DNA from: JBMOJK01 sp049315825
Lineage (GTDB): Bacteria > Patescibacteriota > Gracilibacteria > BD1-5 > UBA2023
Assembly: GCA_049315825.1 (NCBI GenBank)
Contig: JBMOJK010000003.1
Span: forward strand, 4,508-68,507
Direction of reading: 5' to 3'
Length of the DNA stretch: 64,000 nt
This document shows, one piece after another, positions 9,196 through 16,687 of the stretch. Position 1 is the first letter of the stretch, and every line of letters starts with the position of its first letter. A program made the translations under genes and the position numbers. The notes under the pieces are model-generated. The model had not been told where the DNA came from, made no database searches, and saw only the letters and a list, made by a program, of their open reading frames with translations.

Positions 9196-9535
9196 TCGTA
9201 TAGCGCTTAAAAATAAATCTTTGTTCCGGCGGAACAATAATATCGCTTACCATATTTTGAGTAGCATACTGCACAACAGAAGCTGCTATTCGCTCTCATT
9301 GATCGAGAACTCTTTCTCTCGTCAAATTCTTGACCTGGGAAATCTGAATCCTATCTACCCGAACACACTCTGTTCATAGAACTGCATCAACTTTACGACG
9401 AACATTTGCCTGCCCGACCTTTCGATCATCATATGTAAGCTCAATTTGAGCATATTCTCAATCTTCGGCAAAAGAGAAATTATATCAGGTGTGCGTATGA
9501 TGTACTGGATATTTTGTGATTTCTTGTCTATTCAT
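9170..9535 (-). CDS. Hypothetical protein, 121 aa
   Basis: ATG at 9535, TAA at 9170, found only with TGA = Gly (four TGA codons: HTGYNF, EDGEYAQ, VLGTEC, DQGERIA). Mixed alpha/beta, no signal or membrane segment, and no family recognised. It fills what would otherwise be a 400-base gap, and is divergent from miaA. Its 3' end overlaps the convergent 93-aa gene by 26 bases. Confidence 0.55.
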
Positions 9536-9595
9536 AATAGTGAAAATTACGACTACAGTCTCACATAATTTTAATTTAAACGCAATATTTTCGTA

Positions 9596-10456
9596 ATGAG
9601 TACCTCATCCACTTCTCTCATCGTTGTATACGGCCCAACTGCCTGTGGTAAATCTGCACGTGCGGTAGAGCTTGCGAAGGAGTTGAACGGTGAAATCATC
9701 AGTGCGGATTCGAGACAGATTTACCGTGGACTTGATATCGGTACCGGGAAGATCACCGAAGCAGAAATGCAGTGAATTCCTCACTATATGCTTGATGTCG
9801 TCGATCCGAGTGAAGTGTATAGTGTTGCAGAATTCAAGCAGGAAGCTGATCGACTCATCATAGATATCACCGCACGGGGTAAGACTCCTATTTTGTGTGG
9901 TGGGACAGGACTCTATCTGGATGCGGTCATATATGATTTTGGTATCCCAGTGCGGGCAAATGACGAGATATACCGAGATGAACTTGAGACATTCAGGCTC
10001 GAACACTGAAACCTTGCACTCTGGAACAAACTCTACGAACTCGATCCCGGCTACGCCGTCGAAATTCATCCAAACAGCTACCCATACGTTATCCGAGCTC
10101 TTGAAGTTCTCAAAGTTACTGGGAAATCCAAGACCTTTTTCCGACAAGAACGTAAACTCAGATACGAGACGCAGTTCATCACACCGTACACAGGAGACCG
10201 CGAGAAGCTCTATGAACGCATCAATATCCGAGTACGTGAAATGTTCGAAAACGGACTCATCGACGAAGTACAAAAACTCCTCACACTTGGCTATACCAAA
10301 GACCAACCCGGCCTAAACAGTATCGGATATACTCAGACAATCGCCTATCTCGAGTGAACCCTCTCGCTCGAAGAAGCTATCAGCCTTACCCAGCAAGGGA
10401 ACCGCAACTACGCCAAGCGCCAAACAACCTGGTTTCGCAAGTATCCAAAAGCCTAA
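9596..10456 (+). CDS. miaA: tRNA dimethylallyltransferase MiaA
   Basis: 286 aa, ATG at 9596, TAA at 10454. It adds an isopentenyl group to A37 of tRNAs reading UNN codons. VVYGPTACGKSARAVELA is the P-loop, EIISADSRQIYRGLDIGT the substrate Asp/Arg region, then QG-IPHYMLDVVDPSE, ILCGGTGLYLDAV, GLNSIGY and YAKRQTTWFRK at the end. TGA codons stand at conserved Gly positions, including Q-G-IPH (residue 60) and YLEG. Length is normal. The modified UNN-reading tRNAs would include any suppressor-like tRNA for UGA, an interesting link in this code, though that is inference. Confidence 0.95.
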
Positions 10457-10465
10457 AAATATCCT

Positions 10466-10493
10466 TTGACAAGGTGTGTCTCCAGACTACAAT
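10466..10493 (+). promoter_or_regulatory. Sigma-70-type promoter
   Basis: TTGACA (10466-10471), 16-base spacer, TACAAT (10488-10493), about 30 bases before the ATG of the 93-aa gene. It starts 10 bases after the miaA stop, so it gives the small gene its own transcription. Confidence 0.85.
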
Positions 10494-10529
10494 CGTACCA
10501 CCAAAACAAACTTCCGAAAGGAGAATACG

Positions 10530-10811
10530 ATGGCACGAGACAACGTATTGAAGCTCAATGTCCAGCAACATCTTGCGATTCTTGAACAAGGTCCGTCGGA
10601 TTGTGGTGGATGTAACTCAACAGTGTATCGCGCTGCAAAGGCGAACGAGCCAAGAGCGATACACACTAAAAATGGTATTTGGCCTGCAAGGCCAACTCGC
10701 TCTCGAGCGAGTCATAATGATGATATTTGGACAGACGAGGAATTCGCTCGTTTTGGCCAACCTCCAGTCGTTGAACACAAACTCCTTGGCGAGCTCATGA
10801 CTCAACACTAA
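10530..10811 (+). CDS. Hypothetical protein, 93 aa
   Basis: ATG at 10530 behind a clear GAAAGGAG; TAA at 10809. Has its own near-consensus promoter and terminator, so probably well expressed. The sequence has a C-GG-C cluster (SDCGGCNSTVYRAAKA) and ends HKLLGELMTQH. Two cysteines in CGGC could bind metal or be redox-active, but one CxxC is not enough to call it. No family recognised. Confidence 0.6.
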   Translation: MARDNVLKLNVQQHLAILEQGPSDCGGCNSTVYRAAKANEPRAIHTKNGIWPARPTRSRASHNDDIWTDEEFARFGQPPVVEHKLLGELMTQH

Positions 10812-10818
10812 TTTTTTC

Positions 10819-10849
10819 AAAAAAACCGCAATTCATCGCGGTTTTTTTC
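10819..10849 (+). terminator. Terminator
   Basis: AAAAAACCGC-AATTCATC-GCGGTTTTTTT hairpin with a long T tract, directly after the 93-aa gene. Confidence 0.9.
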
Positions 10850-10889
10850 TTGCTTTTGAATTTCCACGTTCTTTGGGTAGATTACAGGC

Positions 10890-11270
10890 ATGAAATCAAC
10901 CACTTCCCTTTCGATCCTGTTCTTGATCTTGGTGCTCTCTATGTTTTCGGGGACACTTTTGTATTTCTACATGGATCCCGAGCGCAATCTCCCAGTTGCA
11001 TATGCGATGATGGGAACTGCACTCTATCTCATGTCAGCTTCGTTTATCACGATCGTGCTCTATATCTTCAAACGTGTGTACTACCGTGGAGTGATCTCTG
11101 TGACTACTATGCAAAGCTCGGTCCGACAGGGTTTTCTCTTCGCATGTGGTCTGATCGGGATCGTAGTATTCAATCGCCTTGGGATACTTGCATGGCGAAC
11201 GGGAGGACTTCTGTTTTTCATACTCTTCCTCTTCGAGCTTATGATCCAGAGTTTGAGCACAAGCGACTAA
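10890..11270 (+). CDS. Integral membrane protein, 126 aa
   Basis: ATG at 10890, TAA at 11268. Four hydrophobic segments (about residues 8-28, 37-62, 78-100, 104-120) separated by short basic loops (RVYYRG, WRTGG). The general look is of a small four-helix membrane protein such as a DUF-type regulator or assembly factor; no family motif recognised. Monocistronic between two terminators. Confidence 0.6.
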   Translation: MKSTTSLSILFLILVLSMFSGTLLYFYMDPERNLPVAYAMMGTALYLMSASFITIVLYIFKRVYYRGVISVTTMQSSVRQGFLFACGLIGIVVFNRLGILAWRTGGLLFFILFLFELMIQSLSTSD

Positions 11271-11281
11271 AAAATCCTCGA

Positions 11282-11443
11282 TTACCGAGGATTGAGGTGA
11301 CACTGGGAACAGTGTCATTTTTTGTGTTTGCGCCCGAGAGTGAAGCGTTGCCACCAGAGGCGATCTGGTTCTTTTTTCGCCTTAACACCAGTCGATAGCA
11401 AGAGAAACATGAACAAAAGCAGGAGCTGTAAACGTTCTTTCAT
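11282..11443 (-). CDS. Small secreted peptide with CxxCH motif, 53 aa
   Basis: ATG at 11443 behind AAAGGAAAT, TAA at 11282, one TGA read as Gly (KKG-HCSQCH). The N-terminus is a signal peptide (KERLQLLLLFMFLLLSTGVKA), and the mature part is about 30 residues, rich in K/R/W/H, ending HCSQCHLNPR. CSQCH has the form of a heme-c attachment motif, but a single motif in so short a peptide may be chance or a metal site. The 3' part runs through the two hairpins that terminate the convergent membrane gene, so the end is less certain; if TGA were a stop it would end just before the hairpin. Confidence 0.45.
11298..11324 (+). terminator. Terminator of the 126-aa membrane protein gene
   Basis: TGACACTG-GGAA-CAGTGTCA followed by TTTTTT. 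A second hairpin TCCTCG-ATTAC-CGAGGA stands at 11276-11293 just upstream, so the gene has two in tandem. Confidence 0.85.
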
Positions 11444-11535
11444 GGTATTTCCTTTCTGAGAGTCCTATGTGTGTGGATAGGAAAGTGCACGATATTTTGG
11501 GTATTCGTGCGCCTTTTGTCGCTTGATTGAGAAAC

Positions 11536-11943
11536 TTACTTAAACGAAGATCTACGGCCGAGCACTTTGGGTACTCGTTGGCCGCTAAAGGCAAGATACC
11601 AAGGGTAGTTATGCCCTTTTTGATATGTGAAATGCAGTTTCGAACACTCAACGAGACCTTGGATTTCCACGGTATTTTTCATCAATTGTTCAATGATACC
11701 CGCAAGGACATCTCGTGGTCGATGATCACCAATGAGAATTGGTACATCTTCGTATCCGAGTATTGCAGGAACTCTCGGATCAGAAACCAATCTTCTCGGT
11801 TCATGATCACAGCAGATCACTTGATATGGGATTTGCATTTCACCGAGCACTCTTTCGAGGGCTAGATATTCCCGTAGTTCACGAGGACTTTGGCCACCAA
11901 TAACTATGATGACCGAAAGGTCTTCTTTTATATCATCCGACAT
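11536..11943 (-). CDS. Hypothetical protein, 135 aa (possible thioredoxin-like fold)
   Basis: The ATG at 11943 is chosen over an upstream in-frame start because GGAGGAA stands 6-12 bases before it. TAA at 11536. It starts DLSVIIVIGGQSPRELREYLALERVLGEMQIPYQVICCDHEPRRL and continues GYEDVPILIGDHRPRDVLAGIIEQLM. The pattern (strand, long helix, IPYxV strand, later VPILIGD) resembles a glutaredoxin/thioredoxin fold without the CxxC, but this is weak. Expressed from a near-perfect promoter. Confidence 0.5.
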   Translation of the reverse strand: MSDDIKEDLSVIIVIGGQSPRELREYLALERVLGEMQIPYQVICCDHEPRRLVSDPRVPAILGYEDVPILIGDHRPRDVLAGIIEQLMKNTVEIQGLVECSKLHFTYQKGHNYPWYLAFSGQRVPKVLGRRSSFK

Positions 11944-11979
11944 AACTTCCTCCGTAGGTTGGTGTTTGTTTGTCGACCG

Positions 11980-12007
11980 ATTATACAAGAGCAAAACGCT
12001 TTGTCAA
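11980..12007 (-). promoter_or_regulatory. Consensus sigma-70 promoter
   Basis: On the minus strand TTGACA (12002-12007), 16 bases, TATAAT (11980-11985): both hexamers are perfect. It drives the 135-aa gene, with a leader of about 30 bases carrying GGAGGAA. Confidence 0.92.
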
Positions 12008-12012
12008 AAGTC

Positions 12013-13035
12013 TTAAACGACACCGAGCGATCGGATGTATTCCTCCCCTGCAGAAGTAATCTGTCGACCTCGCGGAGTTCGCTCTATGTAGCCAATCTTG
12101 AGGAGATATGGTTCAACCACATCTTCGATGGTTTCTTCTTCTTCCCCGACGATCGAAGCGAGCGTCCCGAGTCCCACTGGACGGCCTGCGAACTGATTAG
12201 CAAGGGCTGACAAGAGCTTGCGATCGAGTCCATCGAGTCCGACATCATCGATCCCAAGATCCTTGAAAATCGCCTCCGTCACCGCAAGATCCTCGATCTT
12301 TCGACCAACCGTCGCATAGTCTCGGAGGATTTTCACATAACGATTGGCGATGCGCGGTGTCCCTCGGCTCTTGGTAGCAACAAACTGGTAAATATCTTCA
12401 TTCCCTGCCTGAACCAATATGCGAAATGATCGCCCCACGATACTCGTGAGTTCACTATCTTGGTAGAAATCGAGCTTGAGAATATTTCCAAATCGATCAC
12501 GCAGTGGACCTGTGAGCTTCGAGAGCTTCGTCGTCGCACCGATGAGCGTGAACTTCGGGATATCCATCTTCACACTCGTCGCTCCTGTTCCGGATCCGAT
12601 CATGATATCGATCGTATAATCCTCCATCGCAGAATACAAAATCTCCTCAATCTGCGGTCGAAGCCGATGAATCTCATCGATAAAGAGGATGTCACCTTCC
12701 TTGAGGCTCGTGAGAAGCGATACAAGATCAGCTTGTTTCTCGATCGCAGGACCGGAAGTCGAGCGGAGTTCTGCCGACATTTCATGTGCCAAAATCTGCG
12801 AAAGTGTCGTCTTCCCAAGTCCTGGTGGACCATAAAAAAGCACGTGCTCGAGTGGATCGCGACGAATCTTGGCAGAATCGATCGCAACTCGCAGGTGTTT
12901 TTTGATGGATTCTTGACCGATGTATTCTTCGAGGGATTTCGGACGAAGAGTTGCTTCATCACGTGGATCAGCAACGAGCGCCTTCGTTGATACGATGCGC
13001 TCTTCGGAATCATGTTTGCTTGATTGGATGGCCAT
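12013..13035 (-). CDS. ruvB: Holliday junction branch migration ATPase RuvB
   Basis: 340 aa from ATG 13035 (the frame is open upstream with a TTG at 13065, adding 10 residues). RuvB forms the hexameric motor that drives branch migration with RuvA. LRPKSLEEYIGQESIKKHL, Walker A YGPPGLGKTT, Walker B ILFIDEIHRLRP, sensor 1 TLIGATTKLSKL, LRDRFG arginine finger, RGTPRIANRY sensor 2 and the C-terminal winged helix IERTPRGRQIT. ruvA and ruvC are not adjacent. No TGA codons. Divergent from rplK. Confidence 0.97.
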   Translation of the reverse strand: MAIQSSKHDSEERIVSTKALVADPRDEATLRPKSLEEYIGQESIKKHLRVAIDSAKIRRDPLEHVLFYGPPGLGKTTLSQILAHEMSAELRSTSGPAIEKQADLVSLLTSLKEGDILFIDEIHRLRPQIEEILYSAMEDYTIDIMIGSGTGATSVKMDIPKFTLIGATTKLSKLTGPLRDRFGNILKLDFYQDSELTSIVGRSFRILVQAGNEDIYQFVATKSRGTPRIANRYVKILRDYATVGRKIEDLAVTEAIFKDLGIDDVGLDGLDRKLLSALANQFAGRPVGLGTLASIVGEEEETIEDVVEPYLLKIGYIERTPRGRQITSAGEEYIRSLGVV

Positions 13036-13086
13036 GTTTGGAAAAGTCTGTTTCACTCTATCCAAGCTTCAAAAAAACGCTATTTT

Positions 13087-13116
13087 TTGTTGCTTTTAGC
13101 CTGCGTTCTATATAAT
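13087..13116 (+). promoter_or_regulatory. Probable rplK promoter
   Basis: TATAAT (13111-13116) with TTGTTG (13087-13092) 18 bases upstream; about 70 bases of leader before the ATG. Confidence 0.6.
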
Positions 13117-13189
13117 GCACGAGCTTCAGACTTTGTCGGCACTTCTCCTCGCCGAAATTTCAAATTTATTTCCGGTTAATTTCAACACC

Positions 13190-13621
13190 ATGGCTAAGAC
13201 TCCTACACGAGTTGTCAAGCTCCAACTTAAGGCTGGACAGGCTAATCCTGCTCCTCCAGTTGGTACAGCCCTCGGACCTACAGGTATCCAGATCGCCGAG
13301 TTCTGTAAGCAATTCAACGACAAGACGAAGGATAAGATGGGAATGGTTCTCCCTACTGTCATCAACATTTACGATGACCGTTCTTTCGATTTCTACACGA
13401 AAGAACCACCAATGACATTCCTTATCAAGTCTGAACTCAACCTCAAATCAGGTTCAAAACTTCCACACAAGGAAAAGGTTGCTCACCTCACTGATGCTCA
13501 GCTCGAAAAGATTGCCAAGCTCAAGATGCCAGACCTCAATGCAAACAGCCTTGATATGGCAAAGAGTATCGTTGCAGGTTCTGCACGATCTATGGGAATC
13601 ACTTCTGATCTCAAGAAATAG
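13190..13621 (+). CDS. rplK: 50S ribosomal protein L11
   Basis: 143 aa, ATG at 13190, TAG at 13619. KLQLKAGQANPAPPVGTALGPTGIQIAEFCKQFN is the proline-rich N-terminal L11 signature; PPMTFLIKSE and IVAGSARSMGI complete the rRNA-binding C-terminal domain. An upstream in-frame extension to 13115 would overlap the promoter and is rejected. L11 normally sits before L1 (rplA); here it is followed by a tRNA gene instead, so the L11-L1 operon is broken. Confidence 0.97.
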   Translation: MAKTPTRVVKLQLKAGQANPAPPVGTALGPTGIQIAEFCKQFNDKTKDKMGMVLPTVINIYDDRSFDFYTKEPPMTFLIKSELNLKSGSKLPHKEKVAHLTDAQLEKIAKLKMPDLNANSLDMAKSIVAGSARSMGITSDLKK

Positions 13622-13628
13622 TACTCGC

Positions 13629-13648
13629 ATCCTGTCTTCGGACAGGAT
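13629..13648 (+). terminator. UUCG-capped hairpin between rplK and tRNA-Glu
   Basis: ATCCTGTC-TTCG-GACAGGAT, eight base pairs with a stable UUCG tetraloop. There is no T tract, so it is more likely an mRNA 3'-end stabiliser or processing site than a strong terminator; the tRNA starts five bases later. Confidence 0.6.
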
Positions 13649-13652
13649 CCTT

Positions 13653-13727
13653 GGCGCTATCGTCTAACGGTTAGGACTCGGGATTCTCATTCCCGCAATC
13701 GGAGTTCGATTCTCCGTGGCGCTACCA
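13653..13727 (+). tRNA. tRNA-Glu (anticodon CUC)
   Basis: 75 bases with CCA encoded (13725-13727). Acceptor GGCGCTA pairs with TGGCGCT with G-U ends, the D arm is GTCT...GGAC, the anticodon stem CGGGA/TCCCG carries loop TTCTCAT (anticodon CTC), and the T arm is CGGAG-TTCGATT-CTCCG. CUC reads only GAG, so a UUC-anticodon tRNA-Glu should exist elsewhere. Probably co-transcribed with rplK. Confidence 0.93.
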
Positions 13728-13739
13728 ATTTTCAAAATT

Positions 13740-13769
13740 TAAAAAAACTCCTAGAGACGGGAGTTTTTT
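13740..13769 (+). terminator. Terminator after tRNA-Glu
   Basis: AAAAACTCC-TAGAGAC-GGGAGTTTTTTT hairpin with T tract. Confidence 0.88.
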
Positions 13770-13816
13770 TGTATGAACAAGAAATTTATTTATGCTAGAA
13801 AAATCTAAAATTCCTC

Positions 13817-13846
13817 TGCAACCTTTTTTGTAGTTTTGCATTATAT
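13817..13846 (+). promoter_or_regulatory. ECF-type promoter, copy 1 (upstream of the sigma factor)
   Basis: TGCAACC-N15-CATTATAT, 33 bases before the sigma factor ATG. The same two boxes with the same 15-base spacing stand before the next gene (14446-14475). An AAC-containing -35 box is typical for ECF sigma factors, so autoregulation is likely. Confidence 0.75.
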
Positions 13847-13878
13847 AAATACAGGGATGACTTAATTACCTAATCTAC

Positions 13879-14439
13879 ATGAATATCGAAAGGGAAATAT
13901 ATATCTTAGAACATCTTTCTTCCGAACCTGAGCTATTCTGAGAAATTTTTGATGCATACTATGATGTGCTTATGCAATATACACTGAAGCGCGTCGAAGA
14001 CGTTGTAATTGCGGGCGATATTGTCAGCGAAACCTTTTTCAAGGCATTAAACGGAATTACAAAATTTCGATCAAATGGAATTTCTATTCTTCATTGGCTT
14101 TATCGTATAAACTCCAATGAGATTTCATTCTTTTTTCGAAAAAAATCGAGCATATCCCTAGAAGAATACCACGAAACTAATCAGGAAATCCCCTCTGATA
14201 CTGATATAGAATCAGAGTTTCGGCAGCTAGAAAATGAATTGGAGCTGCATGAAAATTTCCGAAAGGCACAACAGATTTTATCGGAACTACCTATAAAATA
14301 TCAAGAAGTACTCTCGCTTCGTTTTTTAGAAGACATGAGCATTCGTCAGGTTGCAGAGATTCTTAATAAACCAGAAGGAACTATTAAATCTCTTATTTCT
14401 CGCGGACTCGAAATGCTCCGTAAAAAAATATTTTTCTAA
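13879..14439 (+). CDS. ECF-subfamily RNA polymerase sigma factor
   Basis: 186 aa, ATG at 13879, TAA at 14437; TGA at 13936 read as Gly (ELFGEIFDAYYD). Region 2: IFDAYYDVLMQYTLKRVED...AGDIVSETFFKAL. Region 4: ILSELPIKYQEVLSLRFLEDMSIRQVAEILNKPEGTIKSLISRGLEML, a helix-turn-helix of the sigma-70 region 4 type. Only regions 2 and 4 are present, as in ECF factors. It is followed by a membrane protein that is the likely anti-sigma factor, both behind copies of one promoter motif. Confidence 0.92.
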
Positions 14440-14445
14440 AAATCT

Positions 14446-14475
14446 TGCAACCATTTTTCCATCTATTCATTATAT
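14446..14475 (+). promoter_or_regulatory. ECF-type promoter, copy 2 (upstream of the membrane partner)
   Basis: TGCAACC-N15-CATTATAT, identical boxes and spacing to 13817-13846, 31 bases before the ATG at 14507. It begins six bases after the sigma factor stop. Confidence 0.75.
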
Positions 14476-14506
14476 CCTTCGAGGGGTTACTTAACTTTTC
14501 ATCTAT

Positions 14507-15112
14507 ATGAAACATTCTGACATGCATACATTTTTTGAGGCATTTGATGCCACAAAATCCACTAAGTTCTCGGCTCATAAATCGCAGCTTCGCGAAGAGC
14601 TTGTAAAAAGAGCTGTTCAAAATCGTGCAGAGTATCGTATAAATGAGAAATCTTCCTCATTTATTACTCATATTTGGATGTTTATGAAAAATATTAAAAC
14701 TATCGGCGTTACCGCTGCTATCGCCACTATTTCTCTTGTAGGAACCATTTTCACTCCGAATGTTCTTGCATACAAAGCAGTATCTGACGGACTTGGTACA
14801 GTGGCACAATTGGAAAGTCAAAATATTTCCGAGGTATATTCAATAAATGTTAATGACTTTGAAAAAATTCTTACAACTGCAAAGAAATCAAGTGATTTGA
14901 AGGTAATTCCTGAAGAAGAAGCAAATAAGCTCATCGAGAAGTCTGACATGAGCATTGGAAGAACTACAACTACAGCAGATACGAGTACTGCAAATGCAAA
15001 ATTTGATTCTCGTATCGTAAAATTCATCTCTTTCACAAACGAAACTAAGGAAAAAGTGGTAGTTGGTCTTGATAAGGATAACCTCCCAATTCTCATGACA
15101 ACCGCTCAATAA
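14507..15112 (+). CDS. Single-pass membrane protein, probable cognate anti-sigma factor or sigma target
   Basis: 201 aa, ATG at 14507, TAA at 15110, no TGA. The N-terminal 65 residues are cytoplasmic, basic and helical (SQLREELVKRAVQNRAEYR), then one membrane helix (about 68-88, TIGVTAAIATISLVGTIFTP), then an external domain of about 110 residues with Thr/Ser-rich stretch. This topology and the position behind an ECF gene fit an anti-sigma factor; no zinc-binding HxxxCxxC is present. The extracytoplasmic domain is not recognised. Confidence 0.6.
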   Translation: MKHSDMHTFFEAFDATKSTKFSAHKSQLREELVKRAVQNRAEYRINEKSSSFITHIWMFMKNIKTIGVTAAIATISLVGTIFTPNVLAYKAVSDGLGTVAQLESQNISEVYSINVNDFEKILTTAKKSSDLKVIPEEEANKLIEKSDMSIGRTTTTADTSTANAKFDSRIVKFISFTNETKEKVVVGLDKDNLPILMTTAQ

Positions 15113-15202
15113 GAGAGATATATTTTGTTCTGCAAAGCAAAATATATCAAACTCCTAACCGAGCATTGATTGTTAGCGATTGATCTAAAATTGAATTTTC
15201 AG

Positions 15203-15234
15203 AAAAAAACCTCCACAAAATAGAGGTTTTTTTC
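15203..15234 (+). terminator. Terminator of the ECF locus
   Basis: AAAAAACCTC-CACAAAATA-GAGGTTTTTTT hairpin, 90 bases after the stop. From 15235 to 15488 I see no supportable gene. Confidence 0.88.
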
Positions 15235-15488
15235 TTTAGTATACGATCCATGGATGGGTTCGCCCTTTTCCTAATCGAGAGAAAGATGGCATTCTATCAC
15301 TTGCTTTCGGACGGATTCTCTATTTGTTCATTGGTCCATCGCAGGTATTCACTTCTTGTTCAGAATATATATCCTCACGGTAGTTTGTTCGTATCCTTTC
15401 TGATAAAACAGCACATATTCCACCCTGTTTCATTTAATTGCATACTGGCAATAATTTTATTATTGTCATCGTCAATTACGCTAAAATA

Positions 15489-15713
15489 CTATTTCCGCAT
15501 AATTTTCTTATATATAAAATTTTTAAATCTCTCCCCTTTTGTTGGAAGGCGTTTAATGATTTTAAAGCCTGTTTTCTTAACTCCACACACTGGACATTTC
15601 CAGTCATTGGGGATATCTTCAAAACGAGTACCCGGAGCTATTCCTCCATCAGGATCCCCGAACACCTCATCATAGATATAATCGCATTTTGCACAGATAA
15701 TCAACTCTGTCAT
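15489..15713 (-). CDS. Rubredoxin
   Basis: 74 aa from ATG 15713 (an in-frame ATG at 15743 would add 10 residues). Iron site: CAKCDYIYDE and CPVCGVKKTGF (two CxxC), with DPDGGIAPGTRFEDIPNDWKCP between them, the classical rubredoxin core. An extra basic C-terminal tail of about 20 residues (LPTKGERFKNFIYKKIMRK) is unusual and could bind membrane or partner. One-electron carrier, often for peroxide or superoxide reduction in anaerobes. Divergent from an HxlR regulator with a palindrome between. Confidence 0.93.
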   Translation of the reverse strand: MTELIICAKCDYIYDEVFGDPDGGIAPGTRFEDIPNDWKCPVCGVKKTGFKIIKRLPTKGERFKNFIYKKIMRK

Positions 15714-15767
15714 ATAAAGTAGGTAATAATTAGTAGGTTTCAAAAGGAAACTTAATATACTTTAGAT

Positions 15768-15794
15768 ACATATATTGCTTTTACAAATATATGT
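15768..15794. promoter_or_regulatory. Palindrome in the rubredoxin-HxlR divergent region
   Basis: ACATATAT-N11-ATATATGT, perfect 8-base arms, midway between the two divergent starts (15713 and 15818). It is a plausible operator for the HxlR-type regulator, which binds DNA as a dimer. Confidence 0.55.
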
Positions 15795-15817
15795 AAGTTA
15801 CTCATCAGAAACCACCA

Positions 15818-16108
15818 ATGCAACAAAATTGTCCTGTACGAAATCTATTTAATACTATATCTAAGAGATGGATGTTGAGCATTCTAAAGACTATTCACGA
15901 AGGAAAAACATGATTTAATCAAATGAAACATGAGATTCCTTGACTCACAGGAAAGGTTCTTTCAGAAAGATTGGAAGAACTTACTCAAGAGGGGTTTTTA
16001 GAAAGAAGGATCACGCAAGAAAAACCCCTGCGTGTAGAGTATCTTTTTACCGAAAAAGGAGTAAGACTTGGAGAGTCTATAAAAATAATGTGAGAGCTTA
16101 ACATTTAA
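15818..16108 (+). CDS. HxlR-family winged-helix transcriptional regulator
   Basis: 96 aa, ATG at 15818, TAA at 16106; three TGA read as Gly (GKTGFNQM, IPGLTGKVL, IMGELN). It starts QQNCPVRNLFNTISKRWMLSILKTI, the HxlR signature with a Cys near position 5, then the recognition helix LTGKVLSERLEELTQEGFLER and the wing RVEYLFTEKG. In this family the N-terminal Cys often senses thiol or electrophile stress. Its divergent partner is rubredoxin, so it may control a redox response. Confidence 0.9.
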
Positions 16109-16177
16109 TTGAGTCACATAGTAACTATACAACCATTGTACCCCTGCCCCGAAGGACAAATATTCAGAACAAAGAAC

Positions 16178-16205
16178 TTGACAATATCCATTATCCGGAC
16201 ATAAA
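16178..16205 (+). promoter_or_regulatory. Sigma-70-type promoter
   Basis: TTGACA (16178-16183), 16 bases, CATAAA (16200-16205), 40 bases before the 89-aa gene. Confidence 0.65.
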
Positions 16206-16244
16206 TCATACGTTGTTTCAAATTAACTCAACAAGGAGGACAAA

Positions 16245-16514
16245 ATGATCGTTGGAATAGTGGAAGGTCAGATAAACCGGGAGCAATACTCACACATTGC
16301 TGTTATGTACGATGAAAATGGTCGCTTCCCCCTCACTTGGGTGGGAGAGTTTATGAGTGGAGGTTTTGACATCCACACACCACTCGGCAATACGTATAGC
16401 AACAAAGTTAAAGACATTGAGGGGGATCAAACACACCATGCGATGGTATGTTACCCGTCGAAACATGATGATATCCAACAAATTACGGCATACTTATCAC
16501 TATTTGCCACGTAA
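16245..16514 (+). CDS. Hypothetical protein, 89 aa
   Basis: ATG at 16245 behind AAGGAGGACAAA, a strong ribosome-binding site; TAA at 16512. Soluble, beta-rich; no family recognised (MIVGIVEGQINREQYSHIAV...PLTWVGEFMSGGF). Own promoter and terminator. Confidence 0.6.
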   Translation: MIVGIVEGQINREQYSHIAVMYDENGRFPLTWVGEFMSGGFDIHTPLGNTYSNKVKDIEGDQTHHAMVCYPSKHDDIQQITAYLSLFAT

Positions 16515-16546
16515 AATGAGAAAAACCTCGCTGGCAATGGGGTAAT

Positions 16547-16576
16547 AAAAATCCGTCTAAATAGACGGATTTTTAT
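16547..16576 (+). terminator. Terminator
   Basis: AAAAATCCGTCTA-AA-TAGACGGATTTTTATT, 13-bp stem. Confidence 0.9.
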
Positions 16577-16687
16577 TGTGTGATCAGGCTTATGGCAGAA
16601 TTCACTCGTCCTAGCTCTCATGAACTTGCCTCTGTTATTATTCATGAAAAATCGTACAATGCGCCATTATACTTATAGATCTTTCTC

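Noticed and set aside
15250..15675. A 141-codon plus-strand frame across the rubredoxin gene
   Set aside because: It overlaps rubredoxin antisense, has no ribosome-binding site and no sensible composition.
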